DNA of 64,000 nt from Stratiolaelaps scimitus (lineage: Eukaryota > Arthropoda > Arachnida > Mesostigmata > Laelapidae): the NCBI GenBank assembly GCA_019614645.1, contig JABWDB010000009.1:5933501-5997500 (forward strand), written 5' to 3'. The notes beneath the pieces were generated by a model. The model had not been told where the DNA came from. It searched no databases and saw nothing but the letters and a program-made list of their open reading frames with translations. Both the position numbers and the translations under genes were made by a program. Positions 31,393-41,084 of this stretch are shown here, piece after piece (positions within the stretch are counted from its first letter, which is position 1; each line of letters begins with the position of its first letter).

Positions 31393-33130
31393 AAATTTCT
31401 ACTGAACCAGGACAAGGGTCGACTATATCACGTGGGTTGCATAAACCCTAACGTCAAGTATGTACACCGGCCCAGTATGAAAAATGTTTTCGGGCTGACT
31501 ATCAGCTAAGGTTTAACGTCCATGGTATCACGATTTGCACTGTCTCGTACGGCGGACTAACCCTAAATGCAAATTTGCAACGGTGGATATCGACTGCACC
31601 ACGCCACCGGACTCGACCGATGCAGTATAAATATAAAATATGATGAGTTCATTAACAGACTTAGATTTCATAGTGAGCTAACGAAATAAGCACGATCTCG
31701 AGGATTCGACTTAAACCACCCGCCATTGTTACGCTCGCTACTGATGTAGGGTATGACGTCGGCCAGAGAGTATTTTGACGAGGCTGGCCAAACGAACGTT
31801 ATGCACATTAGCCGAACGAGAGGAACGACTGCAAATGGGTGGTCTCGATATGGCAATTCGCCGGAGCCAAATCGGAGCAGGTTACATCGAGACATTAGCA
31901 TCGCCCTTATGCTGTGGCTCCAGCCTCCGAGTCAGTCACTGCTGCCTCGCCACAAGAACAGTGACAGATAATGCGTAGTGACCAATGACCAGCTGAACTA
32001 AATAGTTAAATCCGGCCGGAACTGTGTTGACCGTTCGGAGTTTATCGCGTATCGACGCCGGGACGCGCTGCCTGATGCGGTCGCGACAGCTATTTGCGGC
32101 GCTGGCAGTTTGTTTACCGGCCAGGTGTTTGTAGGACTAACGATGACAATAACACGGTTACATTGTTAACAGAAGTAGCGAACAATTGCAGCTGACCCAA
32201 TTGGCTAAATCTAAGAAACTAGAACACGTTCGGTGGAACGGGGCGCTACCGTTTCCTTTCTAACCAGCTAGGCCGGCAATGCGTGCTGGAGTAGGCTAAC
32301 ATGCATGGGGAGGGGTCAGTGATTTGACTAGACCCTTCAAGTGGTATCAGTGTGATACCAGAGTTTGTGTATTTCGAACAGCGAAGCCACAGAGAGCTCG
32401 CGTACGAAAGGCACCCACAAAGTGAGCATTTGCGTGCGAGAGAGCAGCGTGTCCACGTATAGAGATACTACGCAAGGTACATTGTCAGTCGTGAGTGGGC
32501 TGCGACTGCGGTAACGGATGTAAAGAACGTGGGTATTATATGTGTAATCGAATGGGATGAATGTTATAATAATAGTACTAATAATTATAATAATCGGCAA
32601 TATGCGTGCGATGATTAGATGATGATGTACGTCTATTTAACGGCATTTAACGGTAATCGGGTCGAACTTCGAATCGGAAAAATAGCTATCAACTTCACCG
32701 GCGCCTAGTTCAAGGTGACACGTCTCTCCGGCGTGCCAGTCGACAATGATCGACTTCCTCGAGCATCCATCTGTTGCCTTCATAGCATGCTGCCAGTGCT
32801 ATGTGAGCGTAAGCAATCTATGTGTGTGGGCCAGTATACATAAACCTCCTCTAATTACCACCTTCGTCGCACTTCTAGCGTGCCTGGAAACCTGAATGCC
32901 TCAATGGGAGGTAACGATATACACGCCCACGGCCATCTGCATGAATCCCAAGAGTTTTCATGTGGTCAATAGCTGTGAAATCATTTTGTTCACGGAAGTG
33001 CTCCGTCGGATGTTAATCGTTATCCACAATACGCATAATCAGCAGAAACGAAAACGAATTGTAACAAGCTTGCCGCGAGCTTGACATCGATTGCTCATTA
33101 GGCCGACTCGGACGTATCGGATCTCGGCAT
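31393..33130. other. Repeat-poor unique sequence, no gene recognised
   Basis: Frames are short (up to 87 codons) and without splice support. The only structured element is the hairpin at 32342-32360. Some AT-rich steps occur around 32560-32600. Confidence 0.55.
32342..32360. repeat. Tight 8-bp hairpin
   Basis: TGGTATCA pairs exactly with TGATACCA across a three-base GTG loop. Confidence 0.85.
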
Positions 33131-33231
33131 TTGAAAATGCCAGCCATCATGATCCCCTTTAACAAGGTTTGTATACGTTTAACGCTATATTTGATTGTTT
33201 TTTCGTTTCTACGTGTTGTTCCGACGTTTCG

Positions 33232-33237
33232 TTTATT
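33232..33237 (-). promoter_or_regulatory. Possible poly(A) signal of the minus-strand candidate gene
   Basis: The minus strand reads AATAAA here, about 300 bases 3' of the stop codon at 33538. The spacing fits a 3' UTR, but the hexamer is common by chance. Confidence 0.3.
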
Positions 33238-33388
33238 GTTGTTGTTGTTATTATTGAAATGTAATCAAATTTTATCGAAACCACGAAATGCTAAAAATAT
33301 CTGCCACCCGTTTCCCGGTCATCCGAGGGCACGAATTCACGGATTTGCCATTTTTACGCCACGTAACTCTTAGTAGTGCTGCTGTCTA

Positions 33389-33410
33389 CGTGAACTGCAA
33401 CAAGTTCACG
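33389..33410. repeat. 8-bp hairpin in the inferred 3' UTR
   Basis: CGTGAACT (33389-33396) pairs exactly with AGTTCACG (33403-33410) over a six-base loop. On the minus strand it lies about 130 bases after the stop codon of the candidate exon. Confidence 0.8.
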
Positions 33411-33417
33411 ACTAATA

Positions 33418-33440
33418 AAGTGTAGCATTTAGCTACATTT
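33418..33440. repeat. Second hairpin in the inferred 3' UTR
   Basis: TGTAGC (33421-33426) pairs with GCTACA (33432-33437) over an ATTTA loop. The stem can extend by three further pairs if one G-T pair is allowed. It starts eight bases after the first hairpin, and a plus-strand AATAAA lies between and partly within them at 33414-33419. Confidence 0.75.
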
Positions 33441-33537
33441 TAAATAGATGCTTCCCCCCTCGAAGCTTTTCTAAGGTACGGGTACAATTCCCTTCTGGGT
33501 TCACACAGCGGATGCTATATCTCACGTTTGGCTATCA

Positions 33538-33777
33538 TTAACTAATTATCAGTATCGAATCGTGGTTGTCGCTACTAACGTGCTTTCCGGAGAGGTCCGT
33601 GGTGTTGGGGGACGCTGCGCGCTCGCCTCCCATGAAGGAGTTCGTTTGTGAGCAGGGTGGCGAAGCGGGCGATGAGGGCGCGATACTCGACGATGTCGTC
33701 GAGGTGGTCAGGTTGATCGCGTGGCCCGGCTCCGTTTCCAAGGCTCCACCCTCATGCTCCATCATGCGTTCATCCTC
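33538..33777 (-). CDS. Candidate 3'-terminal coding exon, 79 codons, disordered Ser/Thr-rich C-terminus
   Basis: On the minus strand a pyrimidine-rich stretch ending TATATTTCAG (AG at 33779-33778) leads in phase 0 into GAG GAT GAA CGC ATG ATG. It reads EDERMMEHEGGALETEPGHA, then a Thr/Ser/Pro-rich part, and ends HDSILIIS before TAA at 33540-33538. Third codon positions are 56 of 79 G or C, well above the surrounding composition, and no simple repeat explains the frame. ATGs at residues 5 and 6 could alternatively start a short protein. A poly(A) hexamer and two hairpins lie downstream. The upstream exon was not found. A weak donor-like CAC/GTTAGT inside the exon offers another ending. The product is not recognised; the sequence suggests a cytoplasmic tail or linker. 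Confidence 0.38.
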   Translation of the reverse strand, partial: EDERMMEHEGGALETEPGHAINLTTSTTSSSIAPSSPASPPCSQTNSFMGGERAASPNTTDLSGKHVSSDNHDSILIIS

Positions 33778-34027
33778 CTGAAATATACCACAACAGCAAC
33801 AGATGCCAATGAGTCAACGGCCGCGGGCACCAAAAAAAAAAACAATACAGAACTCGACTATGATACAATAAGCAACATCACAATCGACACCGGTGAACAT
33901 CGCCAACATGATCATCCTCATTATCTACGACGACGACGAATCGCCGTCGCCGCTATTGCCGTCAACATTGGCGTTGTCAACTCGCAATAGCGCAGCCCAC
34001 TGTTACCATTATTTGTAAACTATAGTC

Positions 34028-34074
34028 GGTATTGGCGTAACCTTTCGGATTCCTCCGAAAGATAAGCTAATACC
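34028..34074. repeat. 47-bp near-perfect hairpin
   Basis: The outer GGTATT pairs with AATACC, and the inner CTTTCGGA (34042-34049) pairs with TCCGAAAG around a TTCC loop. The part between pairs with a G-T and two mismatches. This is the longest compact foldback in the repeat-poor part of the window. It is short for a miRNA precursor. Confidence 0.75.
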
Positions 34075-34922
34075 AATCCGTCTGTGTGTGTGTACCTGAT
34101 GCATACGTTTGTCTCGCAACGTTAGATGCACCGACGTTTAATGTATAAGGTGCGTCCGGAGAAGGCGGAAGGACCGGCTTGGGACGGCCTGCTTCCCTGA
34201 GACGTAAGCCAGCCCCGCTCTCCCATTACTACTGGCAGACATCTCGACGATGGGATCGATTTGGCATCGAGTTACATTGGCGACATAACTCATAAGTAAA
34301 TGTCGAATAGACGGATTGAACGATGACACCCTGGCCGGTTGGCCGCTATTGCTGCCGCCGTTGTTGTCGTATCGTACGAGCGGTGACCGGTCAGCGCTTG
34401 CGGTTACCTGTTATTGTTGTTGTTATTGTTGCTGTTGTTGTTGTTTTTGTCGCTTTGGAAGTTCGACCGTTGGTATGCGTGTGAACTACGATTGTCATTA
34501 GCCCGTATCTCTATGGATGAGTTGGTGGGTCCGCATCGAATAGCAGGCGACGAGCACTGACCAGCAAGTCGTGCGTGTGTCTATGCAGACTCGTGTAACC
34601 GTCAGTCCAACTCGTGGAGAAGTAGAGAGGTTGGCTCATCATCTACTCGCTACGCGTATCCAGGAAACATAAACTGATGAGGTATTAAAATCGGTGGATG
34701 ACATTGGGAGACGAATCAGCACCGGAGGCTGACGGCCGACGACAGAGGCTACTCCTCGGTATCCATAGTTGGCGCCGGTAAACTCCACGGCTCCACGACG
34801 AATTGGCTAGTCGTCTGATACTGACCGACTGACAGCAGATACGTCCGAGAGTTAGAGTTTGCTGGACGGATGCCTATCAACGTCACCACCGCCTCCACAT
34901 CGAATGGAGCGGAAGATCTTTG

Positions 34923-34927
<5 letters not shown>

Positions 34928-34953
<26 letters not shown>

Positions 34954-34993
34954 ATTGGGAAAAAATAAAGAAACAAACAAACAAACAAACAAG
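34928..34993. repeat. (CAG)8 followed by (AAAC)5
   Basis: The two tracts are separated by about 20 bases of A-rich sequence. Confidence 0.93.
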
Positions 34994-35094
34994 GAATCGC
35001 GCAGGCCGTGGTCCTCGGACAGTGCTAGTACAATAGTAAAACCGGCAGTTCTACCGATGGCGCCATCATCGGACGTTTGACCAGGGTTCAGGCG

Positions 35095-35445
35095 ATGACG
35101 AGGAAGAACCGAAAATCGGTCAGCAGACTACAATACAGAGAGGAAACGATGAAGGGAACAATCCGCCAGCGGCATGTGACGATCATCCGTATACTATACA
35201 CGCACATGCTCGCTAGGACATTGCCGTATGCTAAACTCAAATGCATTCGGGTAGAACCGAGATGCGACGCGTCATGTTCTTGCTTCTCGGGCACTTGTTC
35301 GTTAGTCGAGCCAGGCCCGTTCGCCAGCTCGTTGTGTGCGCATTGCTTTTTGCACCCCTCAATGGATACAGGAGTAAGAAAGTGTACAAGCAACCTCGGC
35401 AGCAAAAGTGTACAGAGAGATTCACAGAGTAATCTATCTGACTGA
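35095..35445 (+). CDS. Candidate ORF, 116 aa, Cys-rich middle, unknown
   Basis: An ATG at 35095 starts MTRKNRKSVSRLQYREETMK. A basic N-terminal third is followed by a Cys-rich stretch (CDASCSCFSGTC, then CAHC) and a Ser-rich tail to TGA. No simple repeat is involved. The Cys spacing does not match a zinc-finger class I can name. The opposite strand is open over the same bases (35405-35088) and reads as hydrophobic protein, so strand choice is uncertain. Frames of this length are expected by chance. Confidence 0.15.
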   Translation: MTRKNRKSVSRLQYREETMKGTIRQRHVTIIRILYTHMLARTLPYAKLKCIRVEPRCDASCSCFSGTCSLVEPGPFASSLCAHCFLHPSMDTGVRKCTSNLGSKSVQRDSQSNLSD

Positions 35446-35780
35446 CTCGCCGTCTGTCAGTCTGTTCGCAACAGTAACAGCCGCAGCAGCAAAGATCCTC
35501 CGGCAGAGTAGGGCAGTAGCAGCAGCAGCGGCCTCCGCGGCTGCAGCAGAAGCGCGGAGGTGGAGAAACCTATTAGGGACGAACCTGTGCGGCCACACAC
35601 GATCGACCCGAAGGTCATCACCACGGGGCAGGCACTAGCAGGCAGGCAGACACCTGCTCGCTCTCAATACGATCTACCAACCAGCGTTGAGTGGTGGTTT
35701 CTTGGGTCCGTTGCCATCACCGGTGTTCCCACTGCCGCGCGCGGTGCCGTGTCGTGCTGTGCCGGGAGCCGCCATGCGTC

Positions 35781-35805
35781 GCTCTCTCTCTATTTCTCTC
35801 TCGAC

Positions 35806-35844
<39 letters not shown>
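35781..35844. repeat. Long imperfect (CT)n microsatellite
   Basis: Sixty-four bases, with CT alternation broken by TATT, GAC and TTT steps. Open in all pyrimidine-phase frames as Ser-Leu. Confidence 0.95.
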
Positions 35845-35847
<3 letters not shown>

Positions 35848-36109
35848 CGTTCTATGTGCCACACCGCCGGATCAATGGGAGTGCGCCATCGTCTCCTTGG
35901 CCGACTTTTCCAACCTTGCCGCGTGTCTGGCCTCGATCTTGCCCACAACACTGAGCGCGCTGGTCATTGCCCTCTCTGGCGGAGTATAGACTCCCGGACA
36001 CGAGCCGGGAGCGCTGCGGATAACCGGCTTGTGCGTGCGTGGATGTATCTACGGGTCTGTATGTGTGTGTGCGCGTGTGCAGAGATGAGGGCTGTGGAAG
36101 TACTGACTC

Positions 36110-36268
36110 GGGGGAGTAGGAAGCAGCGGGGTTGGGACAGGGCCGCGGGGGCTATGCCCAGGGGCTCGATTGGGGACGCTATTGGGATAGGGGGATAGAG
36201 TAGAAGTGGTCGAATGGGGGTACTTGGGATCTGGATGGGGTAGACCGGTACGGGGAATACAGGGGGGG
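36110..36268 (+). other. Cluster of fourteen G runs
   Basis: Fourteen runs of three to seven G lie in 159 bases, separated mostly by 2-15 bases, with partial repetition of a GGGAT and GGGGTA pattern. The plus strand is strongly G-over-C skewed here. Several overlapping G-quadruplexes are possible. It may be a decayed G-rich minisatellite. Confidence 0.75.
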
Positions 36269-36638
36269 AGAGGCGAGAGGTCGCGATCATTCGTCGTGCC
36301 TTCGTCGGTCAAGCGTGCAAGGATAGATAGATAGAATAGCATAGAGAACTGACATCGAGAAGAGACATATACAACCATATGGAATGACGACAACGATGCC
36401 GACGACGACGAGGAAGAGAAAGCGAACGGCCACCGGGACGGACGCTGGGACGAATGAACCTGCTGCCAGACAAACACCGATGCCACGTAGGAACTCGCCA
36501 AATAGTAGTAGTAGTATGTATTGTGACACAATATACATAGTTGTAGGTGTGGCGGTGGCGGCTGTTGTGGCGGCATAGCAACAACGAAGCGGTTGTTGTG
36601 GTTATCATCGTTTGCTGTCGCGTGGACATATCCTATGC

Positions 36639-36640
<2 letters not shown>

Positions 36641-36676
<36 letters not shown>
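36641..36676. repeat. (CT)18 microsatellite
   Basis: Uninterrupted CT alternation. Confidence 0.95.
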
Positions 36677-36677
<1 letters not shown>

Positions 36678-37383
36678 ACGGTCTGTCTGTACATGATATC
36701 AGCGAAAAGACGGTGGGATAGCACGTAGAATTGAAGCTATTGCAACCATATAGTGGACAATCGTTGGAAATCAACAACAGCCCGCTCAGAGTAATACACC
36801 ATAGGGATGGGCCCTGGCCGGGGTGTAACTATAACTATGATGTGTGTGTGTGTGTTCTTGTGGTAAGTGTGAGCGGAGTGATCCACCACGTTCAAGCTAC
36901 ACATACATACTTCGAGTATTGTCAGCCAGTAAATCACTGTGCTCACTGTGTGTAAACCAGCGTTTGTTGCGGCGTGTGACTAGGCTAACTGACTGACTAG
37001 TGGAGTGTGTCCGTTCACGTTCGTCCCTTTGTCCATGTATGCGCTTGTGGGTGTCTGACAGATAGTCTGATTCTTGCTGATTCTCACCCTCTCTCTTTCT
37101 CTCTCTTTTTCTATTCGCGTCTCTGAGCGAATGTACGGGGTCAGTCGCCGGGCAATAGCTAGCGCCTAGTTGCGGCGGTGGCGGCGGCTACTGCTGTCAC
37201 AGCAACGTCTGCCCGATCTTTCTCCATGGACGGTGTTTCTCGACATCGCTCTCCCAACTGCTTTCTCTCGTTAGAGTGAGATCAGCCGTCGAGTTGCAGT
37301 CGTCGTCGCCAATGCCGGCATCGGTGTCGCCGTTGCCTCCGCAGGTCAGACCAGTCAGCCAGCCGACCAGCGACCTGGCCGAC

Positions 37384-37443
37384 AGCGGCGGCCACAGCAG
37401 CAGCAACAGCAGCGGCGACGGCGGCGGCAGCAGCAGCAGCAGG
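37384..37443. repeat. Mixed CGG/CAG triplet tract
   Basis: About 60 bases of GGC, CAG and CAA triplets. Confidence 0.9.
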
Positions 37444-38423
37444 CGGACTAAGGGCCCCGTGAGTAAACACACAATATAAACATATAGAAGGCGAACGAAA
37501 CAGCAAACGAACAACAGCATCCACCGGTATCCACTGCTATTGCGACTGCTGCCAGCAGCAGTAGCGATGACGACGAACGGCTGGCACTGTTGATGCCGAG
37601 CAGAGCATTTGGGGGCGGCAGCGGAACATCGCCATCAGCCAAAGGCGATTCTGTGGGCTGCCACCCATTCTTGCACTCTCGTCTTCCATCTCTACCACTC
37701 AGGGAACGAGTGTGTGAGATACAGAGGCAGAGAGAGAATGATGCGGTGGTGAAATGAAAACGATGGGGAGACAGTTGAGAGCGAAAAAGGCGATGCGACA
37801 CGCCACAACGCAACACGACAAATCCACATAGAGAAGGACACACACAGACACTAATCAATGAGAAACGGATCAACAACGAACCTGATAGCCATCGACCAGT
37901 GATCGGGAAGCAACATTCGAGCAGCAGGAGGAGCAGCAGCAACAACAACAGTAACAACCACAACGAGACCATAACCAAGGATAACATCATAAGAACAACA
38001 ATGACATCTCCTTGCCCGGCACAGCTCCTCGTAAGCCAGGGCGTGGACAGGCTCCGTTGGCGGGCCATGTTGTTTCGTGGTGAACAGCCCCTCTTTCCGG
38101 TGCATCTAGGGGGATGTATCAGGGTGCATCTACTAGAGCTAGGCTTTGTAGAACAAAAAGAACTGAGCATCATTTCAAGGGGTCGACACGTGAGAGAAAA
38201 CGAACAGCGTCACTCGTTCGACGGTGGATAGTTCGGAGGAGAAAGGTGAACAGTTGGTACATTTCGGTGGAATCAATTCGACGTTACAGTCTGAATTGGT
38301 GCGGGCACAAGGGCGGCCACTGGGCCGACTGTCGATAAATATCCTCAGGACAACGAAGGGAGCTTTTGAACGAGTCTACTTTAGAGCTGCGTCAGACTGG
38401 AGACATCAGCGCGATACAATCAG

Positions 38424-38492
38424 TATATATATATATATCAATTAATGCCGCTTTTAACCTGGAATATATCTATATATATATATATATATATA
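38424..38492. repeat. Two (TA)n tracts
   Basis: TA alternation at 38424-38438 and 38471-38492 with imperfect AT-rich DNA between. Confidence 0.9.
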
Positions 38493-39666
38493 CGTCTATG
38501 CACCTGGTACATCAATGAACCTGATATAAAGTGTATCAACTAAATCCCCAAGTATCGTTTACTCACGTTTTTGTTAACTCAATTTAACATAACGGTGTTC
38601 AGATATGAATCAATATGGAGGCCCATCCTAAGCTAACGTTATCTGTATGTAATTGGAGCAAATGAACTCTAACGCGCGCTTAACGGCGTTGGAATATCCC
38701 AACCAAATTTACATTTGTCGAAAATGTTGTTCTGATAGAAAGTTCAAGATTTTTAGTCATAACTTGCATGAGTGCAAGTTTAGTACACTATGATCCTCGT
38801 GTTATACCCATATTGGGCATGATTGACAAGGATGATAGTCATTATAGAAATTTCATATAGTTCGGTGATTATTTCATTTCGAACGAAAAAAAAGTTATCC
38901 TCTCGTACCGCGGGTGGTCGTCGGCCCTGTCCACGTCCCGCTGCATTTATTCTCCGCCTCTCCGCACCCCCCGACCACTCCTTGGTCCGCCCCTTCCTGA
39001 AGGTCATTCAATTGCTAAGCAACCGGAACAACCTCAGAGACGCGTAAAGCGGTGTCTTGCAATGTCTTGCCTTGCAGCAAGACTGCAACTTCCCGGTTAC
39101 ACCTATCACATCCGAGCCACGACTCTCCTCTCCCCGCCTCTGTGTACACCCCTTCGACCTCCCAGAAGTCTGCTTGCGGCCCTACCCAATGTATGGATCG
39201 GGCCAATGCCAACTGTGCAGTCGCTCAGTCGATCGTGCCATCTATAAAAAGAAAAATATGCGCATCATCTTGCCTCAGTCATCTATGCATCTCAGTGGAT
39301 GAGCGTACTGCTTAATTCAGGTTTGGCCACATCCGAAGCAACTGTACACTGTCTGTGTGGCTATTTCTCATTTCACTTCGAGTACTTCTGCTGCTGCCGC
39401 CCCTCTCTCTCTCTCTCTCTCTGCCGCGCTCTTTCTCTCTCGGTTCCTCTGTACTCTTTTCCTTTTCCGGCTCTCTTCTGGCTCTTCACTCGAACGTCTC
39501 ATTCCTACTCTGGACATAACGCAACCTCTGCGTATTGTCATCGTTTGCATGGCCGAATTTCGTCACGGATCCATTTTCCCTGTGGGTGGACACAGCCAGA
39601 CGGCTATGCGCAGTTTGACCGATGTACCGAGAGAGCAGGCATTCCCGCCCCGCCCCGCTTCGCCAC

Positions 39667-39775
39667 CGCCGCCGCCGCCGCCGACGGGTAGCCAAAGTAA
39701 GATAACACGCATAGACTAGCTGTTGTTGTTGTTGTTGTTGTTATTGTCGCTGTCGTCATCATCATCATCATCATC
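39667..39775. repeat. CCG, TTG and CAT triplet tracts
   Basis: Three different triplet repeats occur within 110 bases. Confidence 0.9.
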
Positions 39776-40719
39776 GTTGTTCCCTTGTTATTTCTGTTCT
39801 ATCTGTTGTTCATCCGTTTGTGCATCAATAGTTGCTGTTGACCGCCTCTACCTCTGAGTCTGTTTGGGCCCAGCAGTTTGATCTCGCGTCGAAGGGAACT
39901 CAGCCAGAAGGCAACAGCAGAATGGGCCCAACGGGCGTCATCAGCAGCAGTAGCAGAAACGCGAACCCATAGCCTTCGCCGTTCGGTGTTGCTGTTGTTG
40001 TTGTTGTTGTCGCAGCGGCGTTACTATCGACATCGTTGTTGTCTAGATAGCTGCTTTCGCTGGCCGAACAACCTATGCCTGCCGTTGGGCGTAAGACTAT
40101 GAAGCGGCTAGGTGCTGATATTGTTGTTGTTGTTGTTGATGCTGCTCTGATGGCCGGCTAAACAGAGGGAGAAGAGAGACCGCTGCTGCCATGAGAGACC
40201 AAATAGAGAGAAAGAAAGGGAGAGAGAGCGGTAGAGTTGCAGAGTTCGTCCACAGCTCGCTGCTGCTGCTGCTGCTCTGTCTCTGGCGTTTCGTCCCGTC
40301 TTGTCCGTCCGTCGAGCGAGAGAGAAACCGGCCGGCCGACAGACCGACCGGTTGGGTTGATGCTGCCACTGCTGCTGCTGCCGCCACTGCCCAGCACAGC
40401 CGTTGTGGGCCGGTCGCCGAGCGGGCGCCGTTGTTTGTGGAGGGAGAAGGATAAACACACGAGAGTAAACAAGCAAGCAGGCTAGAAAGCGAGATAGAGA
40501 GAGTCACGACTGGCTGGCTGCCTTGCTCGCTGTCTAGGCAGGCAGGCTGGCTGGCTGGCTGCTTACGCGGGGCAGCAACGAAGTAAGAGGAAGACGCAAG
40601 CAGCAATGGCAGGCAAGCCGACATCGAGATCGACAGGGAGACGGATGGACATACAGACAGGACAGACAGCCAGGCAGGCAGTCGTCAGCCAGCGAACGAG
40701 AGACAACGATACGGAGGAA

Positions 40720-40741
40720 GAGAGAGAGAGAGAGAGAGAGA
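40720..40741. repeat. (AG)11 microsatellite
   Basis: Lies inside a longer purine-rich stretch up to about 40830. Confidence 0.95.
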
Positions 40742-41084
40742 AGAAGGGAACGCCACGGGGAAAGAAAACGATAGAGATCGAGAACCGTTAGCGAGAGACA
40801 GAGAGAATATGGGGGCGGGGGGCAGGCAGGCCATGTCCTGGGCTGCCTTGCCATTATCCGCAGAAGGCTACGGTGAGCAGGAGCGGCGGGCAACAGAGAT
40901 GGCGATATAACAATAGTGGAAATAGCGCAGCCGAAAAACCGAACTGCCAGACCAGGCGCGGTACAGAACGAACCGGGAACGATTCAGGGAGGGAGACGTA
41001 CTGCACGAGAGACTATGGAATAGTAGCGAGACGAAGAACGAATGTAGAGAGAGAGAAGCACCTCACAACTGCTCGGTGGCCAGC

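Larger units (their letters stand above)
33778..35094. other. Mixed unique and triplet-repeat DNA
   Basis: An A10 run lies at 33833-33842, TTG at 34411-34447, CAG at 34928-34952 and AAAC at 34971-34993. A minus-strand frame at 34329-34138 has even codon use but starts with GTG and lacks splice sites, so it is not called. The hairpin at 34028-34074 is separate. Confidence 0.5.
35446..41084. other. Repeat-dense DNA, no gene supported
   Basis: The 212- and 242-codon frames here run through (CT)n tracts. Other content: CAG/GCA near 35516-35545, G-run cluster 36110-36268, GT near 36841-36855, CAG/CGG 37384-37443, CAA/CAG 37914-37960, TA 38424-38438 and 38471-38492, CCG 39667-39683, TTG 39721-39743, CAT 39755-39775, TTG 39990-40010 and 40121-40138, CTG 40259-40275 and CTGG/GGCA tetramers near 40537-40561. 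A GC-rich frame after the CT tract (to 35989) has hydrophobic codons but starts inside the repeat. Confidence 0.55.

Noticed and set aside
35560..36198. 212-codon plus-strand frame
   Set aside because: Starts with GTG and is held open by the (CT)n tract, which cannot encode stops in this phase.
36049..36777. 242-codon minus-strand frame
   Set aside because: The longest frame in the window, but it runs through the (CT)18 tract (Arg-Glu alternation) and the G-run cluster, lacks domains, and has no splice support.
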